Shown here: positions 53,547 to 62,418 of the stretch, piece by piece
How positions within the stretch are numbered: the stretch's first letter is position 1
Layout: the number at the start of each line of letters is the position of its first letter
From: Nocardia sp. CC227C
GTDB lineage: Bacteria > Actinomycetota > Actinomycetes > Mycobacteriales > Mycobacteriaceae
Direction of reading: 5' to 3'
Length of the DNA: 64,000 nt
Assembly: GCF_030767025.1 (NCBI RefSeq)
Contig: NZ_JASITE010000001.1
Span: forward strand, 62,001-126,000
Translations under genes and position numbers: made by a program
The notes under the pieces: generated by a model
Database searches by the model: none
Told to the model about the DNA's origin: nothing
Seen by the model: only the letters and a program-made list of their open reading frames with translations

Positions 53547-54455
53547 TCAGCGGCGGGTGCCGCCGTAGCGGTCGGCCAACCGGGCTTCGGTGGTCTGGGC
53601 CTTTCTCGCGGGTGGCGGGGTGGCGGGGTCCGCGTCCTTCTCCGTCGGGGTGACAGGGGCGGTGTCGCGGGAGTCGGCCGCGGCGTTCTCGCGGCGGCGG
53701 GCGCGGAGTTCGGCGTAGACGAAGTAGCCGAGACCGAGCGGGGCCATGATGCCGAAGGCCAGCCATTGCAGGCCGTAGGACAGATACGGTCCGGCGTCGA
53801 GTTGCGGCAGCGGGACCGGGGTGAAGACGCCCGGCTGATCCTCCGACAGTTGCAGGTAGCCGCCGCGGCCGTCGGTGGGAATCGCGGTGATCGGCAGGTC
53901 GAGCACCTGCGCCGCCTGCGCGGTGTCGATCGAGTACACCTGGCGCAGGCCGTCCTCCGTCATCGGGGGTCTGTCCGCCGGAATGCCCTCGGAGTTGCGC
54001 ACCCGGGCCTCCAGCCGCTGCGTCCCGGCGGGCGGATCAGCGATGGCGGGCGGCCGCGAACCGTCGACGGCTGCCACCATGCCCCGGTCGACCAGCACCG
54101 TGCGGCCGTCGTCGAGCCGGAAGGCGGCCAGCACCGCGAAGGCGGGCGCGCCGTCGAGATGGCGCAGCCGCACCAGCAGCGTGGAGTCGGGCACGTATCC
54201 GCCGGAGGCGGTGACGCGCTGCCATTCGCTGTCGGTGTCGGTGCCGTCGAGCAGGGCGGTGACGTCGACCGGCGCGGCCCGCACCGAATCGGCGATCCGC
54301 TGATTGCGGTGCTCGGTGGCGGAGTTCTTGCCCAGCTGCCAGGGGGCGAGCACGGTGAAGCACATGTAGGCGAATCCGGCCACCACCGCGGCCAGGATCA
54401 GCCAGCTGGGCCGCAGCAGGAATCCGATGCGCCGCAGCGCCGACCGGCCGCTCAC
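53547..54455 (-). CDS. SURF1-family cytochrome oxidase biogenesis protein
   Basis: 302 residues with two transmembrane helices (about residues 17-37 and 230-250) enclosing a periplasmic domain. SURF1 hallmarks: FLLRPSWLILAAVVAGFAYMCFTVLAPWQLGKN near the start, LVDRGMVAAVDGS and GPYLSYGLQWLAFGIMAPLG at the second helix. It helps heme-A insertion or assembly of cytochrome c oxidase. Its start overlaps the ptpA stop (ATGA), as in mycobacteria where Rv2235 adjoins ptpA. Confidence 0.9.
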   Translation of the reverse strand: MSGRSALRRIGFLLRPSWLILAAVVAGFAYMCFTVLAPWQLGKNSATEHRNQRIADSVRAAPVDVTALLDGTDTDSEWQRVTASGGYVPDSTLLVRLRHLDGAPAFAVLAAFRLDDGRTVLVDRGMVAAVDGSRPPAIADPPAGTQRLEARVRNSEGIPADRPPMTEDGLRQVYSIDTAQAAQVLDLPITAIPTDGRGGYLQLSEDQPGVFTPVPLPQLDAGPYLSYGLQWLAFGIMAPLGLGYFVYAELRARRRENAAADSRDTAPVTPTEKDADPATPPPARKAQTTEARLADRYGGTRR

Positions 54456-54949
54456 GAGACGCCCCGCACCGGCTCGCCGAGCTGTTCGCGCACCCAGTCC
54501 AGCAGGCCGGGGACGGCGGCCTCGATCTGCTGGCGCACCAGTTCGAAATCGCGCTGGTCGCCGTAGTACGGATCGGCGATATCGGGACCGTCGGCCGCCG
54601 GGTCGAAGCTGCGCAGCAGCCGCCGGGCCGCCGACGGCACCCCCATGCGCGCCAGGGCGCGCTCGTGCGAGGTGTCCAAGGCGACCAGCAGATCCGCCGC
54701 TCGATGGTCGGCTCCGATCACCGCCGCCGCATGCCCCACCGGATATCCGTGTCGCCGCAGCTCATCGGTGGTGCGCGGATCGGCGTCGTCCCCGACGTGC
54801 CAGCCGCCGGTGCCCGCGCTGCTCACCCGCACCCGGTCCGCCAGACCGGCGCGCCGGAGATGCGCCGCGAAGATCTTCTCGGCCATCGGCGACCGACAGA
54901 TATTGCCGGTGCAGATGAAGGTCACATGCAGCTCGCCCACAACAGCCAT
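54452..54949 (-). CDS. ptpA: Low-molecular-weight protein-tyrosine phosphatase
   Basis: 165 residues. P-loop C13-TGNIC-R19-S with the nucleophile Cys13, and DPYYGD near residue 126 supplying the general acid Asp. This is the size and order of PtpA. In M. tuberculosis PtpA is secreted and targets host proteins; no export signal is visible here and the target is unknown. Translationally coupled to SURF1. Confidence 0.92.
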   Translation of the reverse strand: MAVVGELHVTFICTGNICRSPMAEKIFAAHLRRAGLADRVRVSSAGTGGWHVGDDADPRTTDELRRHGYPVGHAAAVIGADHRAADLLVALDTSHERALARMGVPSAARRLLRSFDPAADGPDIADPYYGDQRDFELVRQQIEAAVPGLLDWVREQLGEPVRGVS

Positions 54950-54993
54950 TGTGTCGGTTCGACCTACGGGGCCGCCACGTAGGGTAGGGAGCT

Positions 54994-56184
54994 GTGCCGG
55001 AGGACACCGCGGCGAGCCGCGACGAGGACACCGCGGCGAGCCGCGACGAGGACACCGCGGCGAGCCGCGACGAGGACACCGCGGCGAGCCGCGAATCGGA
55101 ACTGGTGGCGGATGCGTCCCCCACCGACCCGAAGCGTGCTGCCATCGAGTCGCACGGCTCCGTCGATCGCGAGCGGCTGCGCCATCACGGGGATGTCGAT
55201 GCGCGGCCGGGGATGGTCGACTTCGCGGTGAATGTGCAGGGGACCGCGCCGCCGGAGTGGTTGCGGGTGCGGTTGGCCGGGCGGCTGGGGGAGCTGGGGC
55301 GGTATCCGGACGGCGGTGCGGTGGCGGACGCGCGGGCGGCGGTGGCGGCGCGGCACGGGCGGCGGGCCGAGGAGGTGCTGTTGCTGGCCGGGGCGGCGGA
55401 GGGGTTCGCCATGCTGCCGCGGCTGGGGGCGCGGCTGGCGGCGGTGATCCATCCGTCCTTCACCGAGCCCGAGTTGGCGCTGCGGGAGGCGGGCGTGCCG
55501 GTGACGCGGGTGGTGCTGGAGCCGCCGTACGCCCTCGACGCCGGGCTGGTGCCCGAGCGGGCCGATCTGGTGGTGGTGGGCAATCCGACCAATCCCACCT
55601 CGGTGCTGCACCCGGCCGAGGCGCTGCTGGCGCTGCGCCGCCCCGGGCGGATCGTGGTGGTGGACGAAGCCTTCGCCGATGCCGTGCCGGGTGAACCGGA
55701 ATCCCTGTCCGGCAAGGATTTTCCCGATGTGCTGGTGCTGCGCAGCCTCACCAAGACCTGGGCGCTGGCCGGGCTGCGCTGTGGTTACGCCCTCGGCGCG
55801 CCGGAGATATTGGCGAGGCTGAGCCACGGCCGCCCGCACTGGCCGCTGGGCTCCCTGCAACTGGAGGCCATTGCCGCGACCAGCGCACCGGCCGCCGTGG
55901 CCGAGACGCGCCGCACGGCGCGGGCCATTGCCGCCGACCGCGCCGCCATGATCCCCCGGCTGCGCGCGCTCGGCATCGCGGTGCACGAGCCCGCCGCCGG
56001 TCCTTTCCTGCTGATTCGTGTCCCGGATGCGGAACTGCTGCGGAAGCGGCTGGCGGACAAGGGTATCGCGGTGCGCCGGGGTGATACCTTCCCGGGACTG
56101 GACGCCGGTTGCCTGCGCGTGGCGGTTCGCCCCGCTGCCGAGGTGGACCGTCTGGTCGCGGCCATCGAAGACGTCGGATTGTGA
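54994..56184 (+). CDS. cobC: CobC-like PLP-dependent aminotransferase (threonine-phosphate decarboxylase type)
   Basis: 396 residues, GTG start. The N-terminus has four near-perfect copies of EDTAASRD, then an ordinary class I/II aminotransferase fold: [46 protein letters not shown] and the PLP-lysine site [17 protein letters not shown]. By similarity to Rv2231c/CobC it supplies aminopropanol phosphate for cobalamin. The repeat tail is not part of the family and may be a start-site artefact or a dispensable tail. Confidence 0.85.
   Translation: MPEDTAASRDEDTAASRDEDTAASRDEDTAASRESELVADASPTDPKRAAIESHGSVDRERLRHHGDVDARPGMVDFAVNVQGTAPPEWLRVRLAGRLGELGRYPDGGAVADARAAVAARHGRRAEEVLLLAGAAEGFAMLPRLGARLAAVIHPSFTEPELALREAGVPVTRVVLEPPYALDAGLVPERADLVVVGNPTNPTSVLHPAEALLALRRPGRIVVVDEAFADAVPGEPESLSGKDFPDVLVLRSLTKTWALAGLRCGYALGAPEILARLSHGRPHWPLGSLQLEAIAATSAPAAVAETRRTARAIAADRAAMIPRLRALGIAVHEPAAGPFLLIRVPDAELLRKRLADKGIAVRRGDTFPGLDAGCLRVAVRPAAEVDRLVAAIEDVGL
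55000..55095 (+). repeat. 24-bp tandem repeat x4 at the 5' end of cobC
   Basis: Four in-frame copies of a 24-bp unit coding EDTAASRD. Copies 1-3 are identical, and the last differs only in its final base (GAA for GAC). A VNTR-like tract that could change length without frameshift. Confidence 0.97.
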
Positions 56185-56239
56185 TCCGAGGCGGGTATCC
56201 GGTGAACGATGTTCGTTCGGGCGTTGGAGGAGGTTGATC

Positions 56240-57370
56240 GTGACGGCGGTGCGGTTGGCGGATGTCATCGGTGTGCTGGACGCGGCGTATCCGCCGCGCT
56301 TGGCGGAATCCTGGGATTCGGTGGGGCTGGTCTGCGGTGATCCGGGCGAGGCGGTGACGCGGGTGCTGTTCGCCGTGGACGCGACCGCCGCGGTGGTGGA
56401 CGAGGCCGTCGAGTGGGGTGCGCAGGCGCTGGTGGTGCACCATCCGCTGCTGCTGCGCGGCGTGGACACGGTGGCGGCGAGCACGCCGAAGGGTGCTCTG
56501 CTGCACCGGCTGATCCGCTCGGGCTGCGCGCTGTTCACGGCGCACACCAACGCCGACTCCGCCGATCCGGGGGTGTCGGACGCGCTGGCGCACACCATCG
56601 GGCTCCGCGTCACCGGGCCGCTCGACCCCAAACCTGTTGGGGCGCAGGACGAGTGGCAGGTGCTGGTGCCGCGCACGCATACCGAGGCGGTGCGGGAGGC
56701 GCTGTTCGCGGCCGGTGCGGGTGCGGTCGGTAACTACCGGGAGGCGAGCTGGTCGGTGACCGGGACGGGGCAGTTCCGGCCGCTCGACGGTGCCGCCCCG
56801 GCCATCGGGGCGGTGGGGGAACTCCAGATCGTGCCCGAGGACCGCGTCGAGGTGGTGGCCCCGCCGTCGGCCCGGCGGGCGGTGCTGAGCGCCCTGCGGT
56901 CGGCGCATCCCTACGAGGAACCGGCCTACCACGTGACCGAGCGCGCACCCCTGCCGTCCGGACTGGGCATCGGCCGGGTCGGGGAGTTGGCGCAGCCGCA
57001 GCCGCTGCGAACGTTCACCGCGCGCGTCCGCGCAACACTGCCCGCCACCACCTGGGGGGTGCGCGCCGCCGGTGATCCCGAGCGCGTCGTCCGCACGGTG
57101 GCGGTGTGCGGCGGGGCGGGCGACTCCTTCCTGTCGACCGTGTCCCGCCTCGGGGTGGACGCCTACGTCACCTCGGATCTGCGCCACCACCCCGCCGACG
57201 AGCACCTGCGCTCCGGCGGTCCGGCGCTCATCGACGCCGCGCACTGGGCCACCGAATTCCCTTGGTGCGCACAGGCCGAGGGTGTCGTGCGGGCGGCGCT
57301 GCCGGGGGTCGAGACGCGTGTCTCGACGCTGCGCACCGACCCGTGGACCATCGGCGCGGCCGATTGCTGA
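56240..57370 (+). CDS. Nif3-like dinuclear metal-center protein
   Basis: 376 residues from GTG 56240 behind GGAGGAGG. Nif3/YbgI/DUF34 features: [38 protein letters not shown] with metal-binding His/Asp, a central insertion domain ([30 protein letters not shown]) and C-terminal [22 protein letters not shown]. Family proteins form hexamers; function is debated (GTP cyclohydrolase-like). It lies 55 bp after cobC, as Rv2230c follows Rv2231c. Confidence 0.9.
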   Translation: MTAVRLADVIGVLDAAYPPRLAESWDSVGLVCGDPGEAVTRVLFAVDATAAVVDEAVEWGAQALVVHHPLLLRGVDTVAASTPKGALLHRLIRSGCALFTAHTNADSADPGVSDALAHTIGLRVTGPLDPKPVGAQDEWQVLVPRTHTEAVREALFAAGAGAVGNYREASWSVTGTGQFRPLDGAAPAIGAVGELQIVPEDRVEVVAPPSARRAVLSALRSAHPYEEPAYHVTERAPLPSGLGIGRVGELAQPQPLRTFTARVRATLPATTWGVRAAGDPERVVRTVAVCGGAGDSFLSTVSRLGVDAYVTSDLRHHPADEHLRSGGPALIDAAHWATEFPWCAQAEGVVRAALPGVETRVSTLRTDPWTIGAADC

Positions 57371-57373
57371 ACG

Positions 57374-57418
57374 GACGGCCGAAGGTCGGCGGCGGCCGTG
57401 CCGCCTTCGTCGGCCGTC
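57374..57418. terminator. Possible terminator between convergent genes
   Basis: Outer 9-bp stem (GACGGCCGA/TCGGCCGTC) with an inner GC-rich stem, just after the Nif3-like gene's stop and before the OsmC gene end. Confidence 0.45.
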
Positions 57419-57474
57419 GCCCTTCCCGCTGGTGCCTGCGGTGCTACCGATCAGGAAAATCGTTGCAGCGCACG

Positions 57475-57915
57475 CTATTCCGCCACGATCGTCGCCTCGT
57501 GCAGCACCGGGAAGTTCACCGAGTTGGCGATGAAGCACCGCGTGTGCGCCTCGGCGTGCAGGCCGTGCGCCTTGTCGATCATCGCCGCGTCGGTGACCGT
57601 GATGTGCGGGCGCAGGGTGACCGTGCGGAAGCGTTCGTCGTCCATTACGCCCAGTGCGGTATCCCGGTAGGAGGTGACCACCACCCCGGCCGTTGCGCAC
57701 AGGTGCAGGTACCAGAGCATGTGGCAGTCGGAGAGGGAGGCCACCAGCAGCTGTTCCGGATTCCAGCGTTCCGGGTCGCCGCGGAACTGGGGGTCGGCGG
57801 TGGCGAGGATGGGCGGCCGCCCGGCGGTCAGCAGTTCGTGATTGCGGCTGTAGGACCGGTAGTCCGTCGTCGCCCCGGACCACACCACCTCGACCTCGTA
57901 CCGATGTTCGCTCAT
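57475..57915 (-). CDS. OsmC/Ohr-family protein
   Basis: 146 residues. OsmC fold: WSGATTDYRSYSRNHELLTAG, NPEQLLVASLSDCHMLWYLHLCATAGVVVTSY with the first redox Cys, then HTRCFIANSVNFPV with the second Cys. This is the two-cysteine arrangement of organic-hydroperoxide reductases. It detoxifies peroxides using thiols. It interrupts the otherwise syntenic cobC-nif3-zinc-ribbon order, on the opposite strand. Confidence 0.85.
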   Translation of the reverse strand: MSEHRYEVEVVWSGATTDYRSYSRNHELLTAGRPPILATADPQFRGDPERWNPEQLLVASLSDCHMLWYLHLCATAGVVVTSYRDTALGVMDDERFRTVTLRPHITVTDAAMIDKAHGLHAEAHTRCFIANSVNFPVLHEATIVAE

Positions 57916-58104
57916 ACCCGAGAGTGTGTCGGATATCCGCCCCGCTGCCCACCGCGAATTCGTGGGCCGGGTCACGGGTGCGGTCCACGCGCACGCCTCG
58001 CGGTGAACATCCGCCCAGCTGGCGGGTGGGTTGGGAAATCGACGCTGCCGACGGAGTACGGTGGGGGTCTTGAACTGTCCACAGCGTCCAGGAGAGCCTC
58101 CGCG

Positions 58105-58842
58105 TTGAATGTCGAACCATCGATCCAAGCCAAGCTGCTCGACCTCGCCGCAGTCGACGCCGAGCTGACGCGGATCGAGCACCGTCGCAAGGTGCTGCCC
58201 GAGGAGCAGGAGGTGCGGCAGCTCGAGGCGGAGCGGACGGCGCGCAAGGACGCGGCGGTCAAGGTGGAGATCCTCATCGACGATCTGGATCGCGATATCC
58301 GCAAGCTCGAGGGTGAGATCGACGCCGTGCGCAAGCGCGAGGAGCGCGACCGCGGCATGCTGACCGCCGGATCGGTCGGGGCCAAGCAGCTCTCGGAACT
58401 CCAGCACGAACTGGCGAGCCTGGAGCGCCGCCGCACGGTGCTCGAGGACGACCTCATCGAGGTGATGGAGCGGCGTGAGGCCGCGGCCGCCGACCACGAT
58501 CACGCCGGGGCCAATCTGGACCATGCCGAACGGCTGCTCACCGAGGCTCAGCGCAAGCGCGACGAGGCGCTGCGGGATCTGGAGGCCGCGGCGCAGCGCT
58601 GCGAATCCGACCGCGCCGCCCTGTCCGGTCGCTTCCCCGCCGAGCTGACCGCCGTCTACGACAAGCAGCGCGCCAGCTACGGCGTGGGCGCGGCCCTGTT
58701 GCAGGCCCGCCGCTGCGGGGCGTGCCGGATCGAACTGGATCGCGGCGAGATCGCTCGCATCGCCAAGACCGCACCCGACGTGGTGGTCCGCTGTCCCGAA
58801 TGCGGTGCGATCCTGGTGCGCACCAAGCAATCGGGACTGTGA
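58105..58842 (+). CDS. Coiled-coil zinc-ribbon protein (DUF164/C4-type)
   Basis: 245 residues from TTG 58105 (RBS CAGGAGAG). Residues 10-185 are a long antiparallel coiled coil (LEAERTARKDAAVK, LERRRTVLEDDLIEVMERRE), and the C-terminus is a zinc ribbon CGACRIELDRGE...VRCPECGAIL. Corresponds to Rv2229c. The family is thought to act as a nucleic-acid chaperone. It is 28 bp before the RNase H gene. Confidence 0.85.
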   Translation: MNVEPSIQAKLLDLAAVDAELTRIEHRRKVLPEEQEVRQLEAERTARKDAAVKVEILIDDLDRDIRKLEGEIDAVRKREERDRGMLTAGSVGAKQLSELQHELASLERRRTVLEDDLIEVMERREAAAADHDHAGANLDHAERLLTEAQRKRDEALRDLEAAAQRCESDRAALSGRFPAELTAVYDKQRASYGVGAALLQARRCGACRIELDRGEIARIAKTAPDVVVRCPECGAILVRTKQSGL

Positions 58843-58870
58843 GCGGCCGCGCCGGGAAGGGCGAGCAACG

Positions 58871-60133
58871 GTGAAGGTGATCGTCGAAGCCGACGGTGGA
58901 TCGCGCGGCAATCCCGGGCCCGCCGGGTACGGCGCGGTGGTCTGGGATGCCGATCATGCGCGGGTGCTCGCGCAGCGTTGGGAGTACCTCGGCGTCGCCA
59001 CCAACAATGTGGCCGAATATCGCGGTCTCATCGCCGGTTTGGAGGCCGCCGCCGAACTCGGGGCCACCGAGGTGGCGGTCCGCATGGACTCCAAGCTCGT
59101 GGTCGAGCAGATGTCGGGCCGCTGGAAGGTCAAGCACGCGGCCATGATTCCGCTGGCCGACCGGGCGCGGCAGCTCGTCGCGGGCTTCGACGGGGTGCGC
59201 TTCGACTGGATCCCGCGCGCGCAGAACTCCGACGCCGACCGGCTGGCCAACCAGGCCATGGACGACGGCGACCTGGTGGGGGAGGTCCGCGGTGCGCTGG
59301 CCGACGTGCCGGGGGACACGGCCGACCCGGTGCCCCCGGGCTCGGGCACGCGCACCGAGGTGAGCGGACCCGACCATGGTATCGGGGGCGAGACCACGTC
59401 GCGCAGCGGTACATCCACGCCGCCCGATGCGGTCGCGGAATCGTCCACGGCATCGACGGCACGCGGTGATGTCGCGGCGAGCGGCGGCGCGCACACGGCT
59501 CCCGGTTGGACCGGGGCGGTGGGGCGGCCGACGCGGTTGCTGCTGCTGCGGCACGGGCAGACGGAACTGTCGGTGCAGCGGCGGTATTCGGGGCGCGGGA
59601 ATCCGCCGCTGACGGTGCTGGGGCGGGAGCAGGCCGCCAGGGCCGCGAAGATGCTCGCGGCGAGGGGGAATATCTCGGCGATCGTCTCGTCCCCGCTGGG
59701 GCGGGCGCGGGAGACGGCGGAGGCCGCCGGGCACGCGCTGGGGGTGCCGGTGCGGGTGCTGGACGGGCTCATCGAGACCGATTTCGGTGCGTGGGAAGGG
59801 ATGACGTTCGCCGAGGCGCGCGAACACGATCCGGAACTGCACACCCGCTGGCTGGGCGATCCGTCGCTGCCCGCTCCCGGCGGTGAGAGTTTCGACCAGG
59901 TGCGTGAGCGGGTCGAGGCGGTGCGCCGCGACCTGGTGGCGCTGCATCCCGGCGAGAACGTCCTCGTGGTCAGCCATGTGACGCCCATCAAGACCCTGCT
60001 CCAACTCGCACTCGGGGTCGGCCCCTCGCTGCTCTACCGCCTGCACCTGGACCTGGCCTCGCTCTCGATCGCCGAGTTCTACTCCGACGGCGGCTCCTCC
60101 GTCCGGCTGGTCAACGACACCTCCTACCTGTAA
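58871..60133 (+). CDS. Bifunctional RNase HI / acid (alpha-ribazole) phosphatase
   Basis: 420 residues, GTG start. N-terminal RNase H (residues 1-140): VEADGGSRGNPGPAGYGAVV, NNVAEYRGLI, VRMDSKLVVEQ, and DRLANQAMD. A disordered Ser/Thr/Gly linker (145-215) leads to a histidine-phosphatase domain (LLLLRHGQTELSV, IVSSPLGRARETA, VVSHVTPIKTLL). This is the Rv2228c architecture, in which both RNase H and alpha-ribazole-phosphatase (CobC) activities have been reported, so it links RNA/DNA-hybrid removal with the cobalamin genes nearby. Confidence 0.92.
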   Translation: MKVIVEADGGSRGNPGPAGYGAVVWDADHARVLAQRWEYLGVATNNVAEYRGLIAGLEAAAELGATEVAVRMDSKLVVEQMSGRWKVKHAAMIPLADRARQLVAGFDGVRFDWIPRAQNSDADRLANQAMDDGDLVGEVRGALADVPGDTADPVPPGSGTRTEVSGPDHGIGGETTSRSGTSTPPDAVAESSTASTARGDVAASGGAHTAPGWTGAVGRPTRLLLLRHGQTELSVQRRYSGRGNPPLTVLGREQAARAAKMLAARGNISAIVSSPLGRARETAEAAGHALGVPVRVLDGLIETDFGAWEGMTFAEAREHDPELHTRWLGDPSLPAPGGESFDQVRERVEAVRRDLVALHPGENVLVVSHVTPIKTLLQLALGVGPSLLYRLHLDLASLSIAEFYSDGGSSVRLVNDTSYL

Positions 60134-60151
60134 GCCCGCCCCGGGGCGGGC
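60134..60151 (+). terminator. Terminator of the RNase H operon
   Basis: Palindrome GCCCGCCCCGGGGCGGGC followed by GTTT, starting right after the RNase H/phosphatase stop. Confidence 0.6.
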
Positions 60152-60268
60152 GTTTGCCGAGTACGGCGCGGGGTACTTCGGCGGCGTCTGGAGGTGGACG
60201 AATGGCCGAAGCAGCGGTGGCCGCCGACCGCACCGCGGCGTCCGGCGGCCGCGACTGATCGGCCCGCG

Positions 60269-61156
60269 CTACGGACGCAGCACCGCGGTCAGGAATTCGG
60301 TCTGGTCGTAGACCGCCTTCTCGAACCAGTCGTCGAAGTAGATGTCGAAGTGGCCGATCGGATATTGCTTGACGACAGCGTGTTTGGTGCGGGCGGCGGC
60401 TTCCAGTGTCGGGCCGGGCGGGGCGACGCTGTCGTGCTCGCAGACCGCGTAGAACACCGGGACCTTGATGTCCTTGACGCGCTTGACCGGTTTGTCGAAC
60501 AGCACCGAGAGCCCGACGCGGGCAGCGACTTTCGGGCGGTAGGCGGTGCTCTCCTCGGCGAGGCGGCCGAATCCCTCGGGGACGTCGGCGGCGCTCATGA
60601 GCGCGGCGGAGCGTCGGCGTCCGGCCAGCCGCACGCCGACGGGTTTGCGGCGCAGCGGTCCGATGACCAGGTCGGTGAGTGCCAGCGTGCCGGTCTTGGT
60701 GAGGCTGATCGGTCCCTTCGCCAGGGCCGAGGACCAGCCGCTGGTGAACGGGCACTGCGCCACCACTCCGGCGAGGTAGTCGTCCTCCGGCGCGACCGCG
60801 AGCACATGGCCCCCGCCGAAGGAACTGCCCCACAGTGCGATCCGGGTGGCGTCGAATCCGCGCAGGGTGCGCCCGTAGGCGATGGCGGCCCGCCAGTCCG
60901 CCCGCTGGCGGGCGATATTGATCACCTGCCGCGGCTCACCCTCCGAGCCGCCGAAATGCCGGTAGTCGAAGGCCAGTACGCCCATTCCGGCCGCCGCGAA
61001 CCGCCGGGCATAGCGATCCAGCCCCATCTCCCGATCCGCCCCCAGCCCGTGCCCCATGATGACCAGCGGGCGCGGTTTGGGTGGTCCGTCCGGTAGATAC
61101 AGCCACCCCGCACAGCGGTGACCCTCCGATTCGAACCCCACCTCGACACGCTCCAT
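60269..61156 (-). CDS. Alpha/beta hydrolase (dienelactone-hydrolase/peptidase type)
   Basis: 295 residues. Oxyanion LVIMGHGLGADREMG, FDYRHFGGSEGEPRQ, nucleophile elbow GSSFGGG, acid region YAVCEHDSVAPPG and catalytic His in PIGHFDIYFDDW. The layout resembles acyl-peptidase or X-Pro-type and dienelactone-hydrolase-like proteins. Substrate unknown. It diverges from rnpB, whose 5' end is only about 25 bp away. Confidence 0.83.
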   Translation of the reverse strand: MERVEVGFESEGHRCAGWLYLPDGPPKPRPLVIMGHGLGADREMGLDRYARRFAAAGMGVLAFDYRHFGGSEGEPRQVINIARQRADWRAAIAYGRTLRGFDATRIALWGSSFGGGHVLAVAPEDDYLAGVVAQCPFTSGWSSALAKGPISLTKTGTLALTDLVIGPLRRKPVGVRLAGRRRSAALMSAADVPEGFGRLAEESTAYRPKVAARVGLSVLFDKPVKRVKDIKVPVFYAVCEHDSVAPPGPTLEAAARTKHAVVKQYPIGHFDIYFDDWFEKAVYDQTEFLTAVLRP

Positions 61157-61180
61157 GAGCCATTACCGTACCCTGGTTGC

Positions 61181-61600
<420 letters not shown>

Positions 61601-61664
61601 CCGTGCGCATAGCCAACGGCTATCGCGATCGCCGTGGGGGATATCCCGTTTCGGCGCTCGACGC

Positions 61665-61704
61665 GACGGCGGCGGCGACCCCCGAGGGGGTCGCCGCCGC
61701 CGTC
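61665..61704. terminator. Long perfect terminator downstream of rnpB
   Basis: An 18-bp perfect stem (arm GACGGCGGCGGCGACCCC) with CGAG loop, between rnpB and the end of a small minus-strand ORF; it can serve both strands. Confidence 0.85.
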
Positions 61705-61717
61705 TGCGTCCGGTCGG

Positions 61718-61810
61718 TCAGTTCGGTTGTACGACGAGCAACTGAGCCCAGTAACTGGCCTGCTCCGGGCCGAGTAGGGGCAGCAGGTGGTCGAAGAGGA
61801 TCATCGACAT
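61718..61810 (-). CDS. Putative 30-residue protein next to rnpB
   Basis: ATG start with GAGGAG about 12 nt upstream; the product is MSMILFDHLLPLLGPEQASY followed by WAQLLVVQPN. It is hydrophobic and short, with a terminator 13 bp beyond its stop. Coding bias fits this genome, but length makes it tentative. It is in a 472-bp stretch (61601-62072) otherwise free of genes, which also holds a terminator and a leader hairpin. Confidence 0.45.
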   Translation of the reverse strand: MSMILFDHLLPLLGPEQASYWAQLLVVQPN

Positions 61811-62006
61811 GCGGTGGGGAACTCCTCGGATCGCTCGGTGTCGGAAGTAGGCGTCCACGCGCGGTCACGCGGCGGATGCGACGGCAACCCTACAGCTCGG
61901 GTGGAGCGGTCGGGACGCGGCGCGGCACGGCGTGTCGACCGGTCGTTCTGCCCGGAACTAGCCGGGAGCGTGACTGATCTCATAAAGTGTTGCGCGTTGG
62001 AAAGTT

Positions 62007-62028
62007 CCGTTGCGGGTGATAGCAACGG
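62007..62028 (+). promoter_or_regulatory. Leader stem-loop upstream of a small secreted protein gene
   Basis: CCGTTGC/GCAACGG 7-bp stem with an 8-nt loop, 45 nt before ATG 62073; CATAAA at 61981 could be a -10 element. It may be a leader hairpin or simple chance. Confidence 0.3.
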
Positions 62029-62072
62029 GGCGACAGGGCATCAACGAACGTCGGAAAGCAGGTTTCGTCTAT

Positions 62073-62405
62073 ATGCGAATTGCTCGCAAGCTGGTCACCG
62101 GTGGGCTGCTCGCCGGTACCGCTGCCGTGCTGGCCGTGATGGGTTCCGGGTCCGCCTCGGCGGTCGCCGTGACCCCGCTGCCGGGTGGGGTGCAGGTGGA
62201 TCTCACTCCCGCCGATACGCGCTGGGTGGCCGACAGCCACTTCGGGCAGACCCTCGCCGGTCTGCCGCATCCGTCCGCCGCCTCCTTCGGGCAGGCGCTG
62301 GATTCCGCGGCGAAGCTGTCGTCGCAGTATCCGGAGGGCCGGGTCGTGTTCACCGTCTTCGGGCCGTTCGACCAGTTGAACGGCACCATGCTGGCTCTGC
62401 AGTAG
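62073..62405 (+). CDS. Small secreted protein, unknown function
   Basis: 110 residues with a signal peptide (MRIARKLVTGGLLAGTAAVL, cleavage after SASA). The mature part of about 80 residues contains PLPGGVQVDLTPADTRWVAD and VVFTVFGPFDQLNGTMLAL. No cysteines and no known motif. It is 13 bp before the RNB exonuclease gene. I do not recognise the family. Confidence 0.7.
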   Translation: MRIARKLVTGGLLAGTAAVLAVMGSGSASAVAVTPLPGGVQVDLTPADTRWVADSHFGQTLAGLPHPSAASFGQALDSAAKLSSQYPEGRVVFTVFGPFDQLNGTMLALQ

Positions 62406-62418
62406 GACCAGCCCCCCG

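Noticed and set aside
55000..55095. CRISPR-like tandem repeat
   Set aside because: The units are contiguous with no spacers and keep the reading frame; it is a coding VNTR.
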